Shown here: positions 34,601-43,922 of the stretch, one piece after another
Layout of the letters: each line of letters starts with the position of its first letter
How positions within the stretch are numbered: the first letter of the stretch is position 1
Assembly (NCBI GenBank): GCA_000961645.1
Contig: LADM01000024.1
Location: 1 to 64,000, forward strand
Direction: 5' to 3'
Length of the DNA stretch: 64,000 nucleotides
Origin: Gammaproteobacteria bacterium BRH_c0
GTDB lineage: Bacteria > Pseudomonadota > Gammaproteobacteria > Pseudomonadales > Porticoccaceae
Translations under genes and position numbers: made by a program
Notes under the pieces: generated by a model
Databases searched by the model: none
Seen by the model: only the letters and a program-made list of their open reading frames with translations
What the model was told of the DNA's origin: nothing

Positions 34601-36275
34601 AAATGGCAACGCTGTCATCGCCAGCACCAGCAGTAACATCGTAATTGCCTTCTTCACCGTAGGCGAAGAGAGTGTCACTTTCGGAGCCGAGATTAATGTC
34701 GTAATCACCGTTGCCGTAGATTTCAACATAGTCTACGCCAGAGCCAGTGTTGATAGTGCTTACACCGTCCAGGCCATTAGTAGTCAGATCGTCGGAATCA
34801 CCATCGATGTATACATAGTCGGCATCTGCACCGGTATCGATATCTTTGAGGCCATCGCCCCAGATTACGACAGAATCCATACCCGCAGCAGTAGTAATGG
34901 ACTGATCGCCATCGCCATCAATGGTCAGATCGTCATCGCCTGCACCCAGGTTGATTTCACTGTTGCCATCACCAACGATGTCGATGTTGTCATTCTTCAT
35001 CGCACCAGTAATGGTGAGCAGATCCTGAGCGTACAGATCCAGCCACAGGTTGCCATTCAGAGTACCAGCGTTGACAACGTTAACATTGACGTCGAGGAAA
35101 TCTTCAATTTCCAAGTCAGCGGTGCCAGTGATGTTAACAACTTGCAGGGCGGAACCTACACGGAGGTCTGCCAGGTAGTTCTGGGTGGTATCGGTGATCT
35201 GATCGCGCTGATCAGATACGATATCAATCTGGTTAACATTAGAGTTGCCAGTACCCAGTGCTGCGCCAGTGTTGCCGAAGCTAACGACTGGGCCAGCGAC
35301 GTTACGTTCGCCGACTTCAGACAGATACAGGTCGATAACGTCTGGAGCCAACGGATCATAGGCATTAACGTCGTAAGTGTAGTGGTGTGCAACAGAGTCG
35401 GTATCAACAATTTCGATATCGGTGCTGTTGACGTCCTGAATGTCGCGGAACTGGACAGAAGTAGCGCCAGTGTTTTCTTCAGACCTGAGGACGTTGACAC
35501 CGTCGGAGTCAGACAGATCCAGGATCATGTTGCCAGTTGCAACAGAAGAACCCTTAACGGTGATGTTTTCAATGCTGGTCAGGCTTGGGGCAACATTGAA
35601 TGCGCCTTCTGCACGAATTTCCAGAGTGTCATTGCCAGCACCGCCGTCAAGAACATCAGACGAGTTGATGGTGCCGTTGGTGGCGAGGAAGGTGTCGTTG
35701 CCATCGGTGCCAGTCTCGGTATCCGGACCCGCAGTGAGGACAATGGTGTCACCAACAAAGTAGGAACCGGCATCAACCATGGCCTTGGCAGCATTGACAC
35801 TGGCGCTAGTGCCGTCAACATCGGCAATCACAATAGCGGCGGCGGCCTTGAACTGGGCTTCGTCGGTAGCAATATCGAGAGTGGTGTTGGCGGTAAAGTA
35901 CTGAGCCGCGGTTACCTTGTTGTCAAGCACCAGGCGATCAGTGGCATCGGCGCCGTCAGACAGGGCGAATACCAACAGGTCGATGGGTACAGTAGCGCCG
36001 CCACCGTTTACCCAGTAGTTCAGACCATCTGGCTCAGCGGGACGGCCGAACAGGTTGAGATACAGTTGGTTGACAGTTTGCGCACGGGTCAGACCGCCGA
36101 ACACATCGTCGTACTCGGGCTGCGAGTTAACGATGTTAGTGCGCACCTGCTCCAGAGTGATCAGGCCACCTTCAACCTCGTCAGCCCAATAATCCAGGCC
36201 TGCGGCATCAGCAGCGCGACCAAGAAGACCAATATAGATCTCCTGGAGCGAAAATTCGATTTCTTGTCTAGTCAT
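31641..36275 (-). CDS. Large secreted DUF4214/RTX-type acidic repeat protein
   Basis: A 1544-residue, very acidic (Asp/Gly/Asn rich) protein without an N-terminal signal peptide. Residues about 5-100 are two DUF4214-type units (YIGLLGRAADAAGLDYW and YLNLFGRPAEPDGLNYWVNG). Residues about 190-240 and 440-700 and again about 1080-1400 contain many degenerate RTX-like calcium repeats (GGDGNDYLYL, GDDGDDIINI, GGAGNDTINL). The last 60 residues, with no charge-rich tail and ending VVDNLTAFGYNA, are suitable as a type I secretion signal. The ATG has GGAG seven bases upstream. It is probably exported by the PrtD/HlyD/TolC system at 10412-14842 and could form an S-layer or adhesin, as several DUF4214/RTX proteins do. 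It is monocistronic with its own terminator. Confidence 0.88.
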   Translation of the reverse strand: MTRQEIEFSLQEIYIGLLGRAADAAGLDYWADEVEGGLITLEQVRTNIVNSQPEYDDVFGGLTRAQTVNQLYLNLFGRPAEPDGLNYWVNGGGATVPIDLLVFALSDGADATDRLVLDNKVTAAQYFTANTTLDIATDEAQFKAAAAIVIADVDGTSASVNAAKAMVDAGSYFVGDTIVLTAGPDTETGTDGNDTFLATNGTINSSDVLDGGAGNDTLEIRAEGAFNVAPSLTSIENITVKGSSVATGNMILDLSDSDGVNVLRSEENTGATSVQFRDIQDVNSTDIEIVDTDSVAHHYTYDVNAYDPLAPDVIDLYLSEVGERNVAGPVVSFGNTGAALGTGNSNVNQIDIVSDQRDQITDTTQNYLADLRVGSALQVVNITGTADLEIEDFLDVNVNVVNAGTLNGNLWLDLYAQDLLTITGAMKNDNIDIVGDGNSEINLGAGDDDLTIDGDGDQSITTAAGMDSVVIWGDGLKDIDTGADADYVYIDGDSDDLTTNGLDGVSTINTGSGVDYVEIYGNGDYDINLGSESDTLFAYGEEGNYDVTAGAGDDSVAIFMNTGNQIVDGGDGDDNITIIGTGDHTVDAGDDVDTVVIDVLGGAGNHDVDLGDGNDNLFIYGKGVPNKVGGLEERTIIQGGDGNDYVYVELDHRLTVDLGDDNDVLEMRARDLSVQDVISGGADIDTLILTNVGGNLQNGMVQASETDQTSSIEIFDLRNENITLELDNQIFETAQDNAVTVITESAEGTQTVDITRVDTNNYTFALLGGDTRDIVIANDETIDSFSTLRFDDTDILTADSVVDTLRVMDGATITEEDLENVSGLELIELLSNSNSPQTWTISLNSEIINQTTSDSDLVIRVGHNVPDGSVLNIEVDESQLGVLDNVIIERGSNVVVKINGQTITEAEFGSPVVTFDGGATITVITSLVFTPENDNLIGSSFVDNTFFAYSSADLNPGDHADGGGFYGEDWDTVEMHFGLSNDSATIMSQLNQPLFENIEELKFETELNVEATGLVNFNTIFSTYGQEQLENFAYNLQKITTGYSDDTLHSMTHGLAWDLRAGDDYLEVGSNYFGLGFGGYGEDGTSWIEGGAGYDVVVGGDGNDYLYLSNVEEVYGNNGEDTFNYNYGNGNDGDTYAYGGEDYDSAYLDNNGTNGTFYAYDVEHIHGGEDVDTIVARGEDDIYVNGEAGNDDIYVNTDDDADVYGGSGDDKITVYANDDADVFGGDGMDDIYVNAGGDIYVSGGDDNDDITVVSTSDEWYTDVHVHGDDGDDIINITADLANIEVYGDDGDDDITVNTNDDVYVYGGNGNDTILVNSFGEQDGDYAIVEGNDGDDDITVNTLAGDYSWIEGGAGNDTINLYTGQDGGEDTIVFGNIDYGFDQVIDEDSQGHDTITGFNFEDDNALDPAIDERDFLDFTSFLGLSPGSIWVENANWNDGLQESVSANSDIAVLVVSDSFVLSDANIDTISADGIIRIDDNGRAVVMLSRNNDENGLTDFEVYFVQDIDSGSGQTWAIDYVADIQASTAIGLSSVVDNLTAFGYNA

Positions 36276-36512
36276 TTGGAGTTCTCCATTTTGTTAAGTC
36301 GAATCGACAGTGCAAGCACCCGGATACCGGGCTGAACCCGTCGGCTCCTGCTTGCCTTGCCGTACCCCGAAGGGGCACGGCCCCCAGTTACGGGTGTTCC
36401 AATTATGCTGAACGGCCAAGGATTAACCGTGCACCCCATCACACTTCTGGGCAATACCGCCCGCATGGACCGGATTCACACCCGTTGGCAACGTTACCGC
36501 CGGGTTTCAGCA
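36276..36512 (-). promoter_or_regulatory. Long structured 5' leader of the DUF4214/RTX gene (class unknown)
   Basis: The minus-strand leader of about 235 nt is full of complementary segments. Plus-strand coordinates: 36360-36368 with 36372-36380 (9-bp UUCG-type hairpin), 36312-36317 with 36350-36355 enclosing 36319-36331 (CCGG-type hairpin), and 36449-36452 with 36459-36462 nested in further CCAT/ATGG and CCG/CGG helices. A CCTTG...CAAGG helix encloses the 9-bp hairpin. Fragments resemble pieces of cobalamin (GGTGTGAATCC, AAGCAGGAG) and FMN (CCGGCGGTAA, GAGCCGACGG) riboswitches, but I cannot assign it to a class. It has no GEMM core. Confidence 0.5.
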
Positions 36513-36741
36513 CCGCAGCATGGTAGCACAGTTTTATTGGCGGCTTGCAATAGATTACCCCTTTAATTCAGTCGCTTACTGATAAATATTCTCCATTTGT
36601 AACAAGTGCATACCAGCCTGAAAAACCTTGATCGTGCCTCTGTCAGAACACCCTTGTGCCTGTCGTTAGCGACGGCTTGCCCCAACCCTCGCTTGGGTGC
36701 AAAGTACCGCCTGTTACTTTAACTGGACACTCTGACACCGG
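36513..36741. promoter_or_regulatory. Divergent promoter region of the RTX gene and the adenylate cyclase gene
   Basis: For the leftward RTX gene an extended -10 is possible (minus-strand TGCTACCAT; the TACCAT hexamer is at 36520-36525) with TTGCAA at 36545-36550, a 19-base spacer. Toward the cyclase gene I see no clear promoter. CCAA...TTGG near 36682-36696 could form a weak hairpin. Confidence 0.35.
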
Positions 36742-38655
36742 ATGGGCAGACCTCTTTTACTTTATGTCACCCTGACAGGGTGCCTGGCTGTGACAGCGCT
36801 TTGGCTCGTCTGGCTGGAACCCTCGCCAGGCAGCTTTTATGCGCGACTGCAGGGCCTGGCCTACGACTCACAACTGCCCCACACCACCAAAACTCGGGAC
36901 AACCGGATTGTCATTGTAGATATCGATGAGCAGAGCCTGCATTCACAGGGTCGCTGGCCTTGGCCCCGTGGCAAACTGGCAGAGCTTATCGAGCGCCTGC
37001 GCCAGGCAAAGGTCGCCGTGATAGGGCTTGATATTTTACTTCCCGAGCCAGGCGACAGTGAAGGCGATGCCGCCTTGGCGCACCAGCTGGCACAGTCAGA
37101 CGTGGTAGGGGCCGTGGCATTTGCCGCCGGGGATGGCAGCGCTGCCCCCCCAGTACTGCCCGGCGAACTGAATTCACAACCTGAATATAAAGAGGCAGGA
37201 AGCATAAACAGCTTTTTGCAAAAAAGCCCCGACTCCGCAACCATGGCGGGGCTAGCCGACAGCCTCTACAGCGAGGCCGTTGCTCTGGGGCATATCACTC
37301 CCCTCTATGATCCGGATTTTGTGATACGCCGCTTGCAGCCCACTCTATGCCGGGAACGCTGCTATCAGACACTGGCCGCTGCCATGTTGACGCAGTGGAG
37401 TGGAATCAACGCCACAACCTCAGCATCGACTGACGGCGTGTATTGTGTAGCCAGCTTTTGCCAACGGCTGAATCCCGATCTCACTCTCTCGATCCCCTAC
37501 CATCACCCAGGCCAATTCCACTACCTCTCAGCCACGACTGTGCTCGAAGACCCGCAATCGCTTTCTGACCTTGCCGGGGCCATGGTGCTGGTGGGCACCT
37601 CTGCGGTAGGCCTTGGCGACAGGGTAGCCACCCCGCTTTCGGCGAGCACGCCAGGCGTAGAGATACATGCCCTGGTACTGGCGGGGTTGCTGGACAGTTT
37701 CTACTGGTCACGCCTGCCGCAGGAGCGCTGGCTGGCAACCCTGGCAATTATGCTTATTGGCATACTGGTGATGGCATGGCCCTGGCTGCAGACAAAAGCG
37801 AGAATGACTACGATGGGCGCAGGTCTGGCAATACTTTTCGCCACTCTTACCGTCCCTCAGGCTGGTTATTGGCTGAACGCACTACCCCTGTGGTTCGCGC
37901 TTATCGTGCTGGGTATCAGTAGCGGAGGCTGGGAAATCAATCGGGTGCTGTCCCAACGCCGGAAAATTTATCGCGCTTTCGCCGCCTACGTACCCCCGGT
38001 GGTGCTACGCACCCTGGTACGCCAGGGCCTTGAACCCGGCAAACTGGATGCTCAGCGCGCTGACGTTACTGTATTTTTTGCGGATATCCAGGGGTTTACC
38101 CACCTGAGCGAACAACTGGAGCCGGAACAGCTGGCTGAAATCACCAATCACCTGTTTAGTGAAATCACTGAGGAGGTTTACCGTCACAAAGGCACCCTGG
38201 ACAAATTCATGGGGGATGCGGTAATGGCGTTTTGGGGCGCACCACTGGCTCAGGAGAACCACCCCCAGCTCGCTGTTGACTGTGCACTGGCAGTGCGCCG
38301 CCGAGTGGCTCAGCTTGCCGAATGGTGCCAACTGCGGGGCTATCCCGAAATCCAAATGACTATGGGGCTGGAAAGCGGCGTGGTCACAGTAGGCAATTTG
38401 GGCTCAAGGCAGCGACGGGCCTACACGATTCTGGGAAAAACAGTGAACCTAGCAGCGCACTTGCAGCAGCAGTGCAAACAGCTTGATCACGACCTGCTGT
38501 GTGGTCCAGAGTTGTGCCGCCGCTTGGGAAGTGAACGCATCATTGAACTGTCAGCCACGGCAATTCGGGGCATAGATGGCTTGCAGCTGATAGGCTACCC
38601 AATTGACACAGGAGGCAAAAAACAGAAGCAGCAGCCGATCCAGCAAAGTCAGTAG
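36742..38655 (+). CDS. CHASE2-domain adenylate/guanylate cyclase
   Basis: A 637-residue membrane protein. One N-terminal span (residues about 5-22) leads to an extracytoplasmic CHASE2 domain (residues about 35-320, with VIVDIDEQSLHSQGRWPWPR and GLDILLPEPGDSEGDAAL). Three closely spaced membrane segments follow (about 333-410), then a class III cyclase catalytic domain (about 440-600) with VFFADIQGFTHLSEQLEP (metal Asp), FMGDAVMAFWGAP and a KTVNLAAHL-type C-terminal segment. It would make cAMP (or cGMP) in response to an external signal. It forms a set with the convergent FecR gene (7-bp 3' overlap) and the TPR/barrel gene. Confidence 0.92.
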   Translation: MGRPLLLYVTLTGCLAVTALWLVWLEPSPGSFYARLQGLAYDSQLPHTTKTRDNRIVIVDIDEQSLHSQGRWPWPRGKLAELIERLRQAKVAVIGLDILLPEPGDSEGDAALAHQLAQSDVVGAVAFAAGDGSAAPPVLPGELNSQPEYKEAGSINSFLQKSPDSATMAGLADSLYSEAVALGHITPLYDPDFVIRRLQPTLCRERCYQTLAAAMLTQWSGINATTSASTDGVYCVASFCQRLNPDLTLSIPYHHPGQFHYLSATTVLEDPQSLSDLAGAMVLVGTSAVGLGDRVATPLSASTPGVEIHALVLAGLLDSFYWSRLPQERWLATLAIMLIGILVMAWPWLQTKARMTTMGAGLAILFATLTVPQAGYWLNALPLWFALIVLGISSGGWEINRVLSQRRKIYRAFAAYVPPVVLRTLVRQGLEPGKLDAQRADVTVFFADIQGFTHLSEQLEPEQLAEITNHLFSEITEEVYRHKGTLDKFMGDAVMAFWGAPLAQENHPQLAVDCALAVRRRVAQLAEWCQLRGYPEIQMTMGLESGVVTVGNLGSRQRRAYTILGKTVNLAAHLQQQCKQLDHDLLCGPELCRRLGSERIIELSATAIRGIDGLQLIGYPIDTGGKKQKQQPIQQSQ

Positions 38656-40082
38656 AGTGATGACTTGGAGACACTCTTACCAAGCGACAGGCTATCCACC
38701 CAGTGGGTAGCGCCAACGGCTTCAACACCCGGGCTTACCTGATACTCGAACAACATCCCCGCCTGTAACAGATCGGCGCTCAGCACACCGTCAATCTTTG
38801 CGGGTGAGTTTTTCCCACTGTGGAAGAACCCCTCCGAGGTCAACTCACCAGCCCCAAGCACTGTGACCACACCGGGCAAACTGGCCGCATGAACATCCAT
38901 GCGAGTGGCGAACTCAGCCTGCGCAAAGTCGACAACCAGGGCAGGATTGCTGATTCCAGCGCTCTCCAGATTATTGCCACGCTTGACATAGGCTTCGTAG
39001 CTGTTGAGGCTGAAAGTGGCCCGCCCTGTTTCAGGCATCACGCGGCTCTCGGGAGTGTCTTCAAACATGGCAAATACGCGCTGAAGCACAGCGTAGTCGC
39101 GTTGATTGCGAATACTGGCAATACTTTGTGCGCTTTCAGACTGTATCGAATAGGACGACCAACGCCCCCAGACAAAAGCGGGCTCATCCACCAACTGTCG
39201 ATCACTGACGAAAGGCAGGTCGGATTCTCTCTCACCCAGCTCGTAGGCTTCCTGCACGAGTGGCACTTCACCCACATAGCGGCGCGCCGTTTCCAACCCG
39301 TCCTCGTAACTTTCGGCTCCCGGCGCAGAGAGCCCTACCTTGCGCTGAATCACTCCGCGAGCTCGAGTGATAAGATTCTCGAACAAGGCAGACTCCTCAG
39401 GGTGAGGGGGATTTATCTCGTCGGGTGTTGGCCCATCGCTTGTTACCAGCGCATAACCTTCACCGGCGCGCACTTCCAGCAACGCCTTGGCAACTGTGGC
39501 GAACAGCTCCGCCGACGCTTCTCCACCGCAAGGGACAAAAGTATCCACCAGGCAGTCCGTACTGAAGGGAGCCATAACGACCCCTCCCTCATTAACGCTG
39601 AGACGGGCCAGCTCCTCAGTAGCATAAACAACGAAGTCTGTGCCGCGAATACCGATAGCAGAGACCGGGGTATTGATCCGAAACGCCTCCTTGTTGCGCG
39701 CGCCGACAAGACCCGTCGCAGAACGCATGGTGCCTTTGTCGAGTTCAATCCGGACCCGGCTCTGAGCTGCATCATCGGGGTTGAACTGATACACCTCGAT
39801 GGTGACGAGACTGTCGGGACGAACACTGATCAGGCCATCGTCAACAAATCGCACATGCAGGTAGCCTTGCTGGTTCGTACTGAGTTGATCGCCAGCGTAT
39901 ACAGTATCGCCCAGCGCCAGGAGCCTGGACTCGCCATCGCGTTCGCTACGCCCTTCTCCGGCCAGGAAAATAACTGTGCCCACCGCCTCTGCAGAGTTTT
40001 CAGCGGCAGCCAGCAAAGGGCACAATGACGCCGCGACCAGCATCAAAGTGCAGCAGAAACCAGCTAAGCGCTTCATATCCAT
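38649..40082 (-). CDS. FecR-domain periplasmic protein
   Basis: A 477-residue exported protein. The signal peptide (MDMKRLAGFCCTLMLVAASLC, ending ...LLAAA) is followed by a FecR-type domain at about residues 35-165 (VIFLAGEGRSERDG, VYAGDQLSTNQQGYLHVRF, ELDKGTMRSATGL, INTPVSAIGIRGTDFVVY). The remaining 300 residues have no family I recognise. ATG at 40082 is preferred because it gives a complete signal peptide; frames from 40157 would overlap the divergent gene. FecR domains without a partner sigma factor are common beside CHASE2 cyclases and outer-membrane proteins, where they may sense envelope state. The function is not known precisely. Confidence 0.85.
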   Translation of the reverse strand: MDMKRLAGFCCTLMLVAASLCPLLAAAENSAEAVGTVIFLAGEGRSERDGESRLLALGDTVYAGDQLSTNQQGYLHVRFVDDGLISVRPDSLVTIEVYQFNPDDAAQSRVRIELDKGTMRSATGLVGARNKEAFRINTPVSAIGIRGTDFVVYATEELARLSVNEGGVVMAPFSTDCLVDTFVPCGGEASAELFATVAKALLEVRAGEGYALVTSDGPTPDEINPPHPEESALFENLITRARGVIQRKVGLSAPGAESYEDGLETARRYVGEVPLVQEAYELGERESDLPFVSDRQLVDEPAFVWGRWSSYSIQSESAQSIASIRNQRDYAVLQRVFAMFEDTPESRVMPETGRATFSLNSYEAYVKRGNNLESAGISNPALVVDFAQAEFATRMDVHAASLPGVVTVLGAGELTSEGFFHSGKNSPAKIDGVLSADLLQAGMLFEYQVSPGVEAVGATHWVDSLSLGKSVSKSSLY

Positions 40083-40235
40083 AACAAACTGCCCAACAAC
40101 CATTAAGGGTGGTGTCCCACTGAGAACTAGTCTGTCTATAATAGGCCACCTTTGCAATACGAAAGTGTTAACCGGTTCTCGTTTTGCTCAACCCACCCGG
40201 CGAATGTCGGCTCGCCCAAATACCAGGAAACACCA

Positions 40236-41657
40236 TTGCCCTTGTTAAGCATCGTATCGAGCCCCTTTACCCTGCTTGCGCTGTGTCTGGTGCTTGCCCA
40301 CGTTTCGCCAGGGGTCGCGGAAGAGCACAGGAGCTTTGATACACAGCTCCAACAACAGCTTGCCAACGGCACCCGCCGCGAAGCCTATGACTGGCTCAAG
40401 TCAATAGAGAAGGATCAGCATCAAAACCAACCCAGCTACTATGACTGGCTGGCCCAGTTGGCGATGGAGCTCGGCGAGTACCGTGAAGCGATACCCGTAC
40501 TACAGACCCTGATAGCCATGGAGCCCAGACATGCAGGCGCCCGGCTGGACCTGGTAATTGCGCTGCAACTGGAGGGTCGCAGCCATGAAGCCCGCCAAAA
40601 TTTGCTGGAGCTCAATGCCCTGCTGAAAGGACATCAGGATCAGCTTCCCGAGCACGCACGACGCCAGCTGGTGGAGCTGAACCGACTGCTGACAGTTGAT
40701 TCCGAGCAGGCGGCTCGCCCCAGTCTGGCTGGTTACGTTTCGCTGGGATTCGGCCATGACAGCAACGCCAATCGCGGATCTGACAATGACTCCATTACCA
40801 TCACACTGCCCGGATACCCCCCCTTCAAACTGAATCTGGGCCAGGACAGCATCAAGCAGGCGGACGAATTCAGCGAAGCGGCTGTTCACCTCGAATACGG
40901 CAATCGCGGCAATGGTTGTCGATTCGCACCCTGTCGGCTGTGGCTGGCAGGGGCCATGACCCGCAGGCATATAAACCTTGATGAATATGACCAATATCAT
41001 CTCTATGGCGGCACGCGCAAGACCTATGGGGGGCGCGATCAACGGGAATACACCGTCATGCTACAGGGCATTCGCTCCAGCGAAATCCGTTACAACGGGC
41101 TGGACAAGCGTGTCGATGAGCAATTTATTGCCGGGCTGGAGTATCGCCAGCTGATTCCCGGCTTTCGGCAATTGATGGGATCAGTGAAGGCCGAGGCTAT
41201 TGATGAACGCGCCAACGACAGCTCTCTTGGCGCAATGGCAACCCTGCGCCTGAATGGATTGTGGATCGCCAATGGCGACCAGCGTTTTAATCCCACCAAC
41301 AGACGGTTACTGTGGGAGCTGGGCGGCAGCTGGCATGAAAGGCCTGATAATTTTTCCGGCGATAGCCAGCGGCTGTGGCTGTCGGGGCAATATCCATTCA
41401 CGGTTAACGCCAAATGGCATGGCAATATCAATGCTTCTTTTCGCTGGCGCCAGGATACGCGGCCATTCAGCGCTATCTTCTTCGGAGACACTGCCCGGGA
41501 AGATGAGGAATGGGCACTCGGCATAAACTTGCAGTATTCGTTAGGGGAGGACTGGCTACTGTCATCCCGGGCTGCCTATGAACAGACAGATAGCACTATC
41601 CCCCTCTTCGACACCAGCCGCCTGCAACTGATTTTAGGCTTGGCCTATTCGTTCTAG
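40236..41657 (+). CDS. TPR-containing outer-membrane beta-barrel protein (Slam-like)
   Basis: A 473-residue exported protein: signal peptide (PLLSIVSSPFTLLALCLVLAHVSPGVA), two or three TPR units (about residues 35-160; WLAQLAMELGEYREAIPVLQTLIAMEPRHAGARLDL), then about 300 residues of alternating strands ending in Phe (LQLILGLAYSF), as expected for an outer-membrane barrel. The layout resembles surface-lipoprotein assembly modifiers. The start is read as TTG at 40236 because AGGAAA lies five bases upstream and it gives a clean signal peptide; an ATG at 40152 is in frame but would put 28 polar residues before the signal and overlap the divergent FecR gene's upstream region. It probably works with the FecR protein and cyclase. 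Confidence 0.78.
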   Translation: MPLLSIVSSPFTLLALCLVLAHVSPGVAEEHRSFDTQLQQQLANGTRREAYDWLKSIEKDQHQNQPSYYDWLAQLAMELGEYREAIPVLQTLIAMEPRHAGARLDLVIALQLEGRSHEARQNLLELNALLKGHQDQLPEHARRQLVELNRLLTVDSEQAARPSLAGYVSLGFGHDSNANRGSDNDSITITLPGYPPFKLNLGQDSIKQADEFSEAAVHLEYGNRGNGCRFAPCRLWLAGAMTRRHINLDEYDQYHLYGGTRKTYGGRDQREYTVMLQGIRSSEIRYNGLDKRVDEQFIAGLEYRQLIPGFRQLMGSVKAEAIDERANDSSLGAMATLRLNGLWIANGDQRFNPTNRRLLWELGGSWHERPDNFSGDSQRLWLSGQYPFTVNAKWHGNINASFRWRQDTRPFSAIFFGDTAREDEEWALGINLQYSLGEDWLLSSRAAYEQTDSTIPLFDTSRLQLILGLAYSF

Positions 41658-41792
41658 CCCAGTGTGCGCCCCTCTGACACGGACAACCGAGACCCGTCTC
41701 ACAACTCTATCAACATGAAAGCAAAGGGTTTACCACTACTCTCTGCCGCCAACAAATCTGCCTGTCGCTATGATAAGATCGCGCCCCCATGA

Positions 41793-42821
<1,029 letters not shown>

Positions 42822-42923
42822 GCTAGCAATGGTGACACGCACACTTACCGCCTGTGATGACACCTGAGAAGGAGTCGGCAGTTTACTGCCACACACCTAT
42901 AATCCGCGTTGAGACTCGTCCCC

Positions 42924-43922
42924 ATGGCTGATCTGGAAGGCAAAACATTACTGGTTACGGGCGCCAACGGTTTTGTGGGACGACATCTGCTGACCGCACT
43001 GGGCGAACGGAATACCGCGCACCTTCATGCCACCCGCCTGGGCACAGTGACCGATGTTAACCCGCAGCAGGGCGAGCAGATCATTCACTGGCATGCTCTC
43101 GATATTACCGATCGCCAGCAAACCGCATCCCTGATCGCGGCTATTCGCCCGCATGTGGTTTTTCATCTTGCTGCCCAGTCCCATATACCCACCAGTTTTG
43201 CCGACCCGGCGCTAACCTGGCAGGTCAATCTTCACGGCACTCTTAACCTGCTGACAGCCCTGCAGGCGACCTGCCCCGCTGCAACAATCATCCATGTGGG
43301 ATCGTCTGACATGTACGGAGCAGGATTTCATGATGTCGCGCCGGTCACAGAACAGACCCCCCTCATGCCGCTAAACCCCTATGCCGCAAGCAAGGCCGCC
43401 GCAGATCTTGCGGCATTTCAGTTTAGCGCCACATCGTCGCTGAAGGTTATCCGCGCGCGCCCCTTCAATCATAGCGGCCCGGGACAAGACAGAGGCTTTG
43501 TGCTACCCAGCTTCGCCGCCCAGATTGCCGAAATCGAGCGTGGCCTCTTACAACCCACCCTGAAGGTAGGCGACCTGTCGGCAGAGCGGGACTTTCTGCA
43601 CGTAGCCGATGTGGTTGACGCCTATATCACCATGGCTGTTCACGCCGACAGGATCGAGTCAGGAGCCGCTTTCAATATCGCCTCAGGGACACCTACCTCC
43701 ATTCAAAGCCTGCTTGATCGCTTCCTTCAAGCCAGCAACTGCAATATTTCCACTCAGACAGATCCCGCCAGGCTGAGACCAACTGACATTCTGCGGGTTT
43801 GCGGCGACAGTCGCCTCCTGCAAGCCACCACCGGCTGGCAACCCAAGCGGTCCCTTGCTACTTTGGTCAACGACCTTCTCAACTATTGGCGTGCACAAGT
43901 TGCAACGGTGCCAGCAACATGA
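42924..43922 (+). CDS. rmd: GDP-6-deoxy-D-mannose (GDP-D-rhamnose) reductase
   Basis: A 332-residue SDR enzyme beginning TLLVTGANGFVGRHLLTAL, with FHLAAQSHIPTSFADP, VGSSDMYGAGF, the active-site NPYAASKAAADL and RARPFNHSGPGQDRGFVLPSFAAQIA. This last segment is shared with Rmd of Pseudomonas, which reduces the 4-keto intermediate to GDP-D-rhamnose. The GDP-L-fucose synthases lack this pattern. The ATG at 42924 was chosen over an upstream TTG. Its stop overlaps the wzm start in ATGA, so sugar synthesis and export are translationally linked. Confidence 0.88.
   Translation: MADLEGKTLLVTGANGFVGRHLLTALGERNTAHLHATRLGTVTDVNPQQGEQIIHWHALDITDRQQTASLIAAIRPHVVFHLAAQSHIPTSFADPALTWQVNLHGTLNLLTALQATCPAATIIHVGSSDMYGAGFHDVAPVTEQTPLMPLNPYAASKAAADLAAFQFSATSSLKVIRARPFNHSGPGQDRGFVLPSFAAQIAEIERGLLQPTLKVGDLSAERDFLHVADVVDAYITMAVHADRIESGAAFNIASGTPTSIQSLLDRFLQASNCNISTQTDPARLRPTDILRVCGDSRLLQATTGWQPKRSLATLVNDLLNYWRAQVATVPAT

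Noticed and set aside
34089-36335. Long open frame (748 codons) on the plus strand opposite the DUF4214/RTX gene
   Set aside because: It is antisense to a well-supported gene. The Asp-rich GAT/GAC codons of the RTX protein read as Val/Ile codons on the other strand and leave few stops. No ribosome site or family motif was seen.
36276-36512. c-di-GMP (GEMM) riboswitch in the RTX leader
   Set aside because: The GCAAAC core and the conserved tetraloop-receptor layout of GEMM are absent. Cobalamin and FMN assignments were also not accepted, because only short fragments agree.
38820-40028. Open frame of 402 codons on the plus strand opposite the FecR gene
   Set aside because: It is antisense to a gene with a signal peptide and a FecR domain. 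It shows no domain and no ribosome site.
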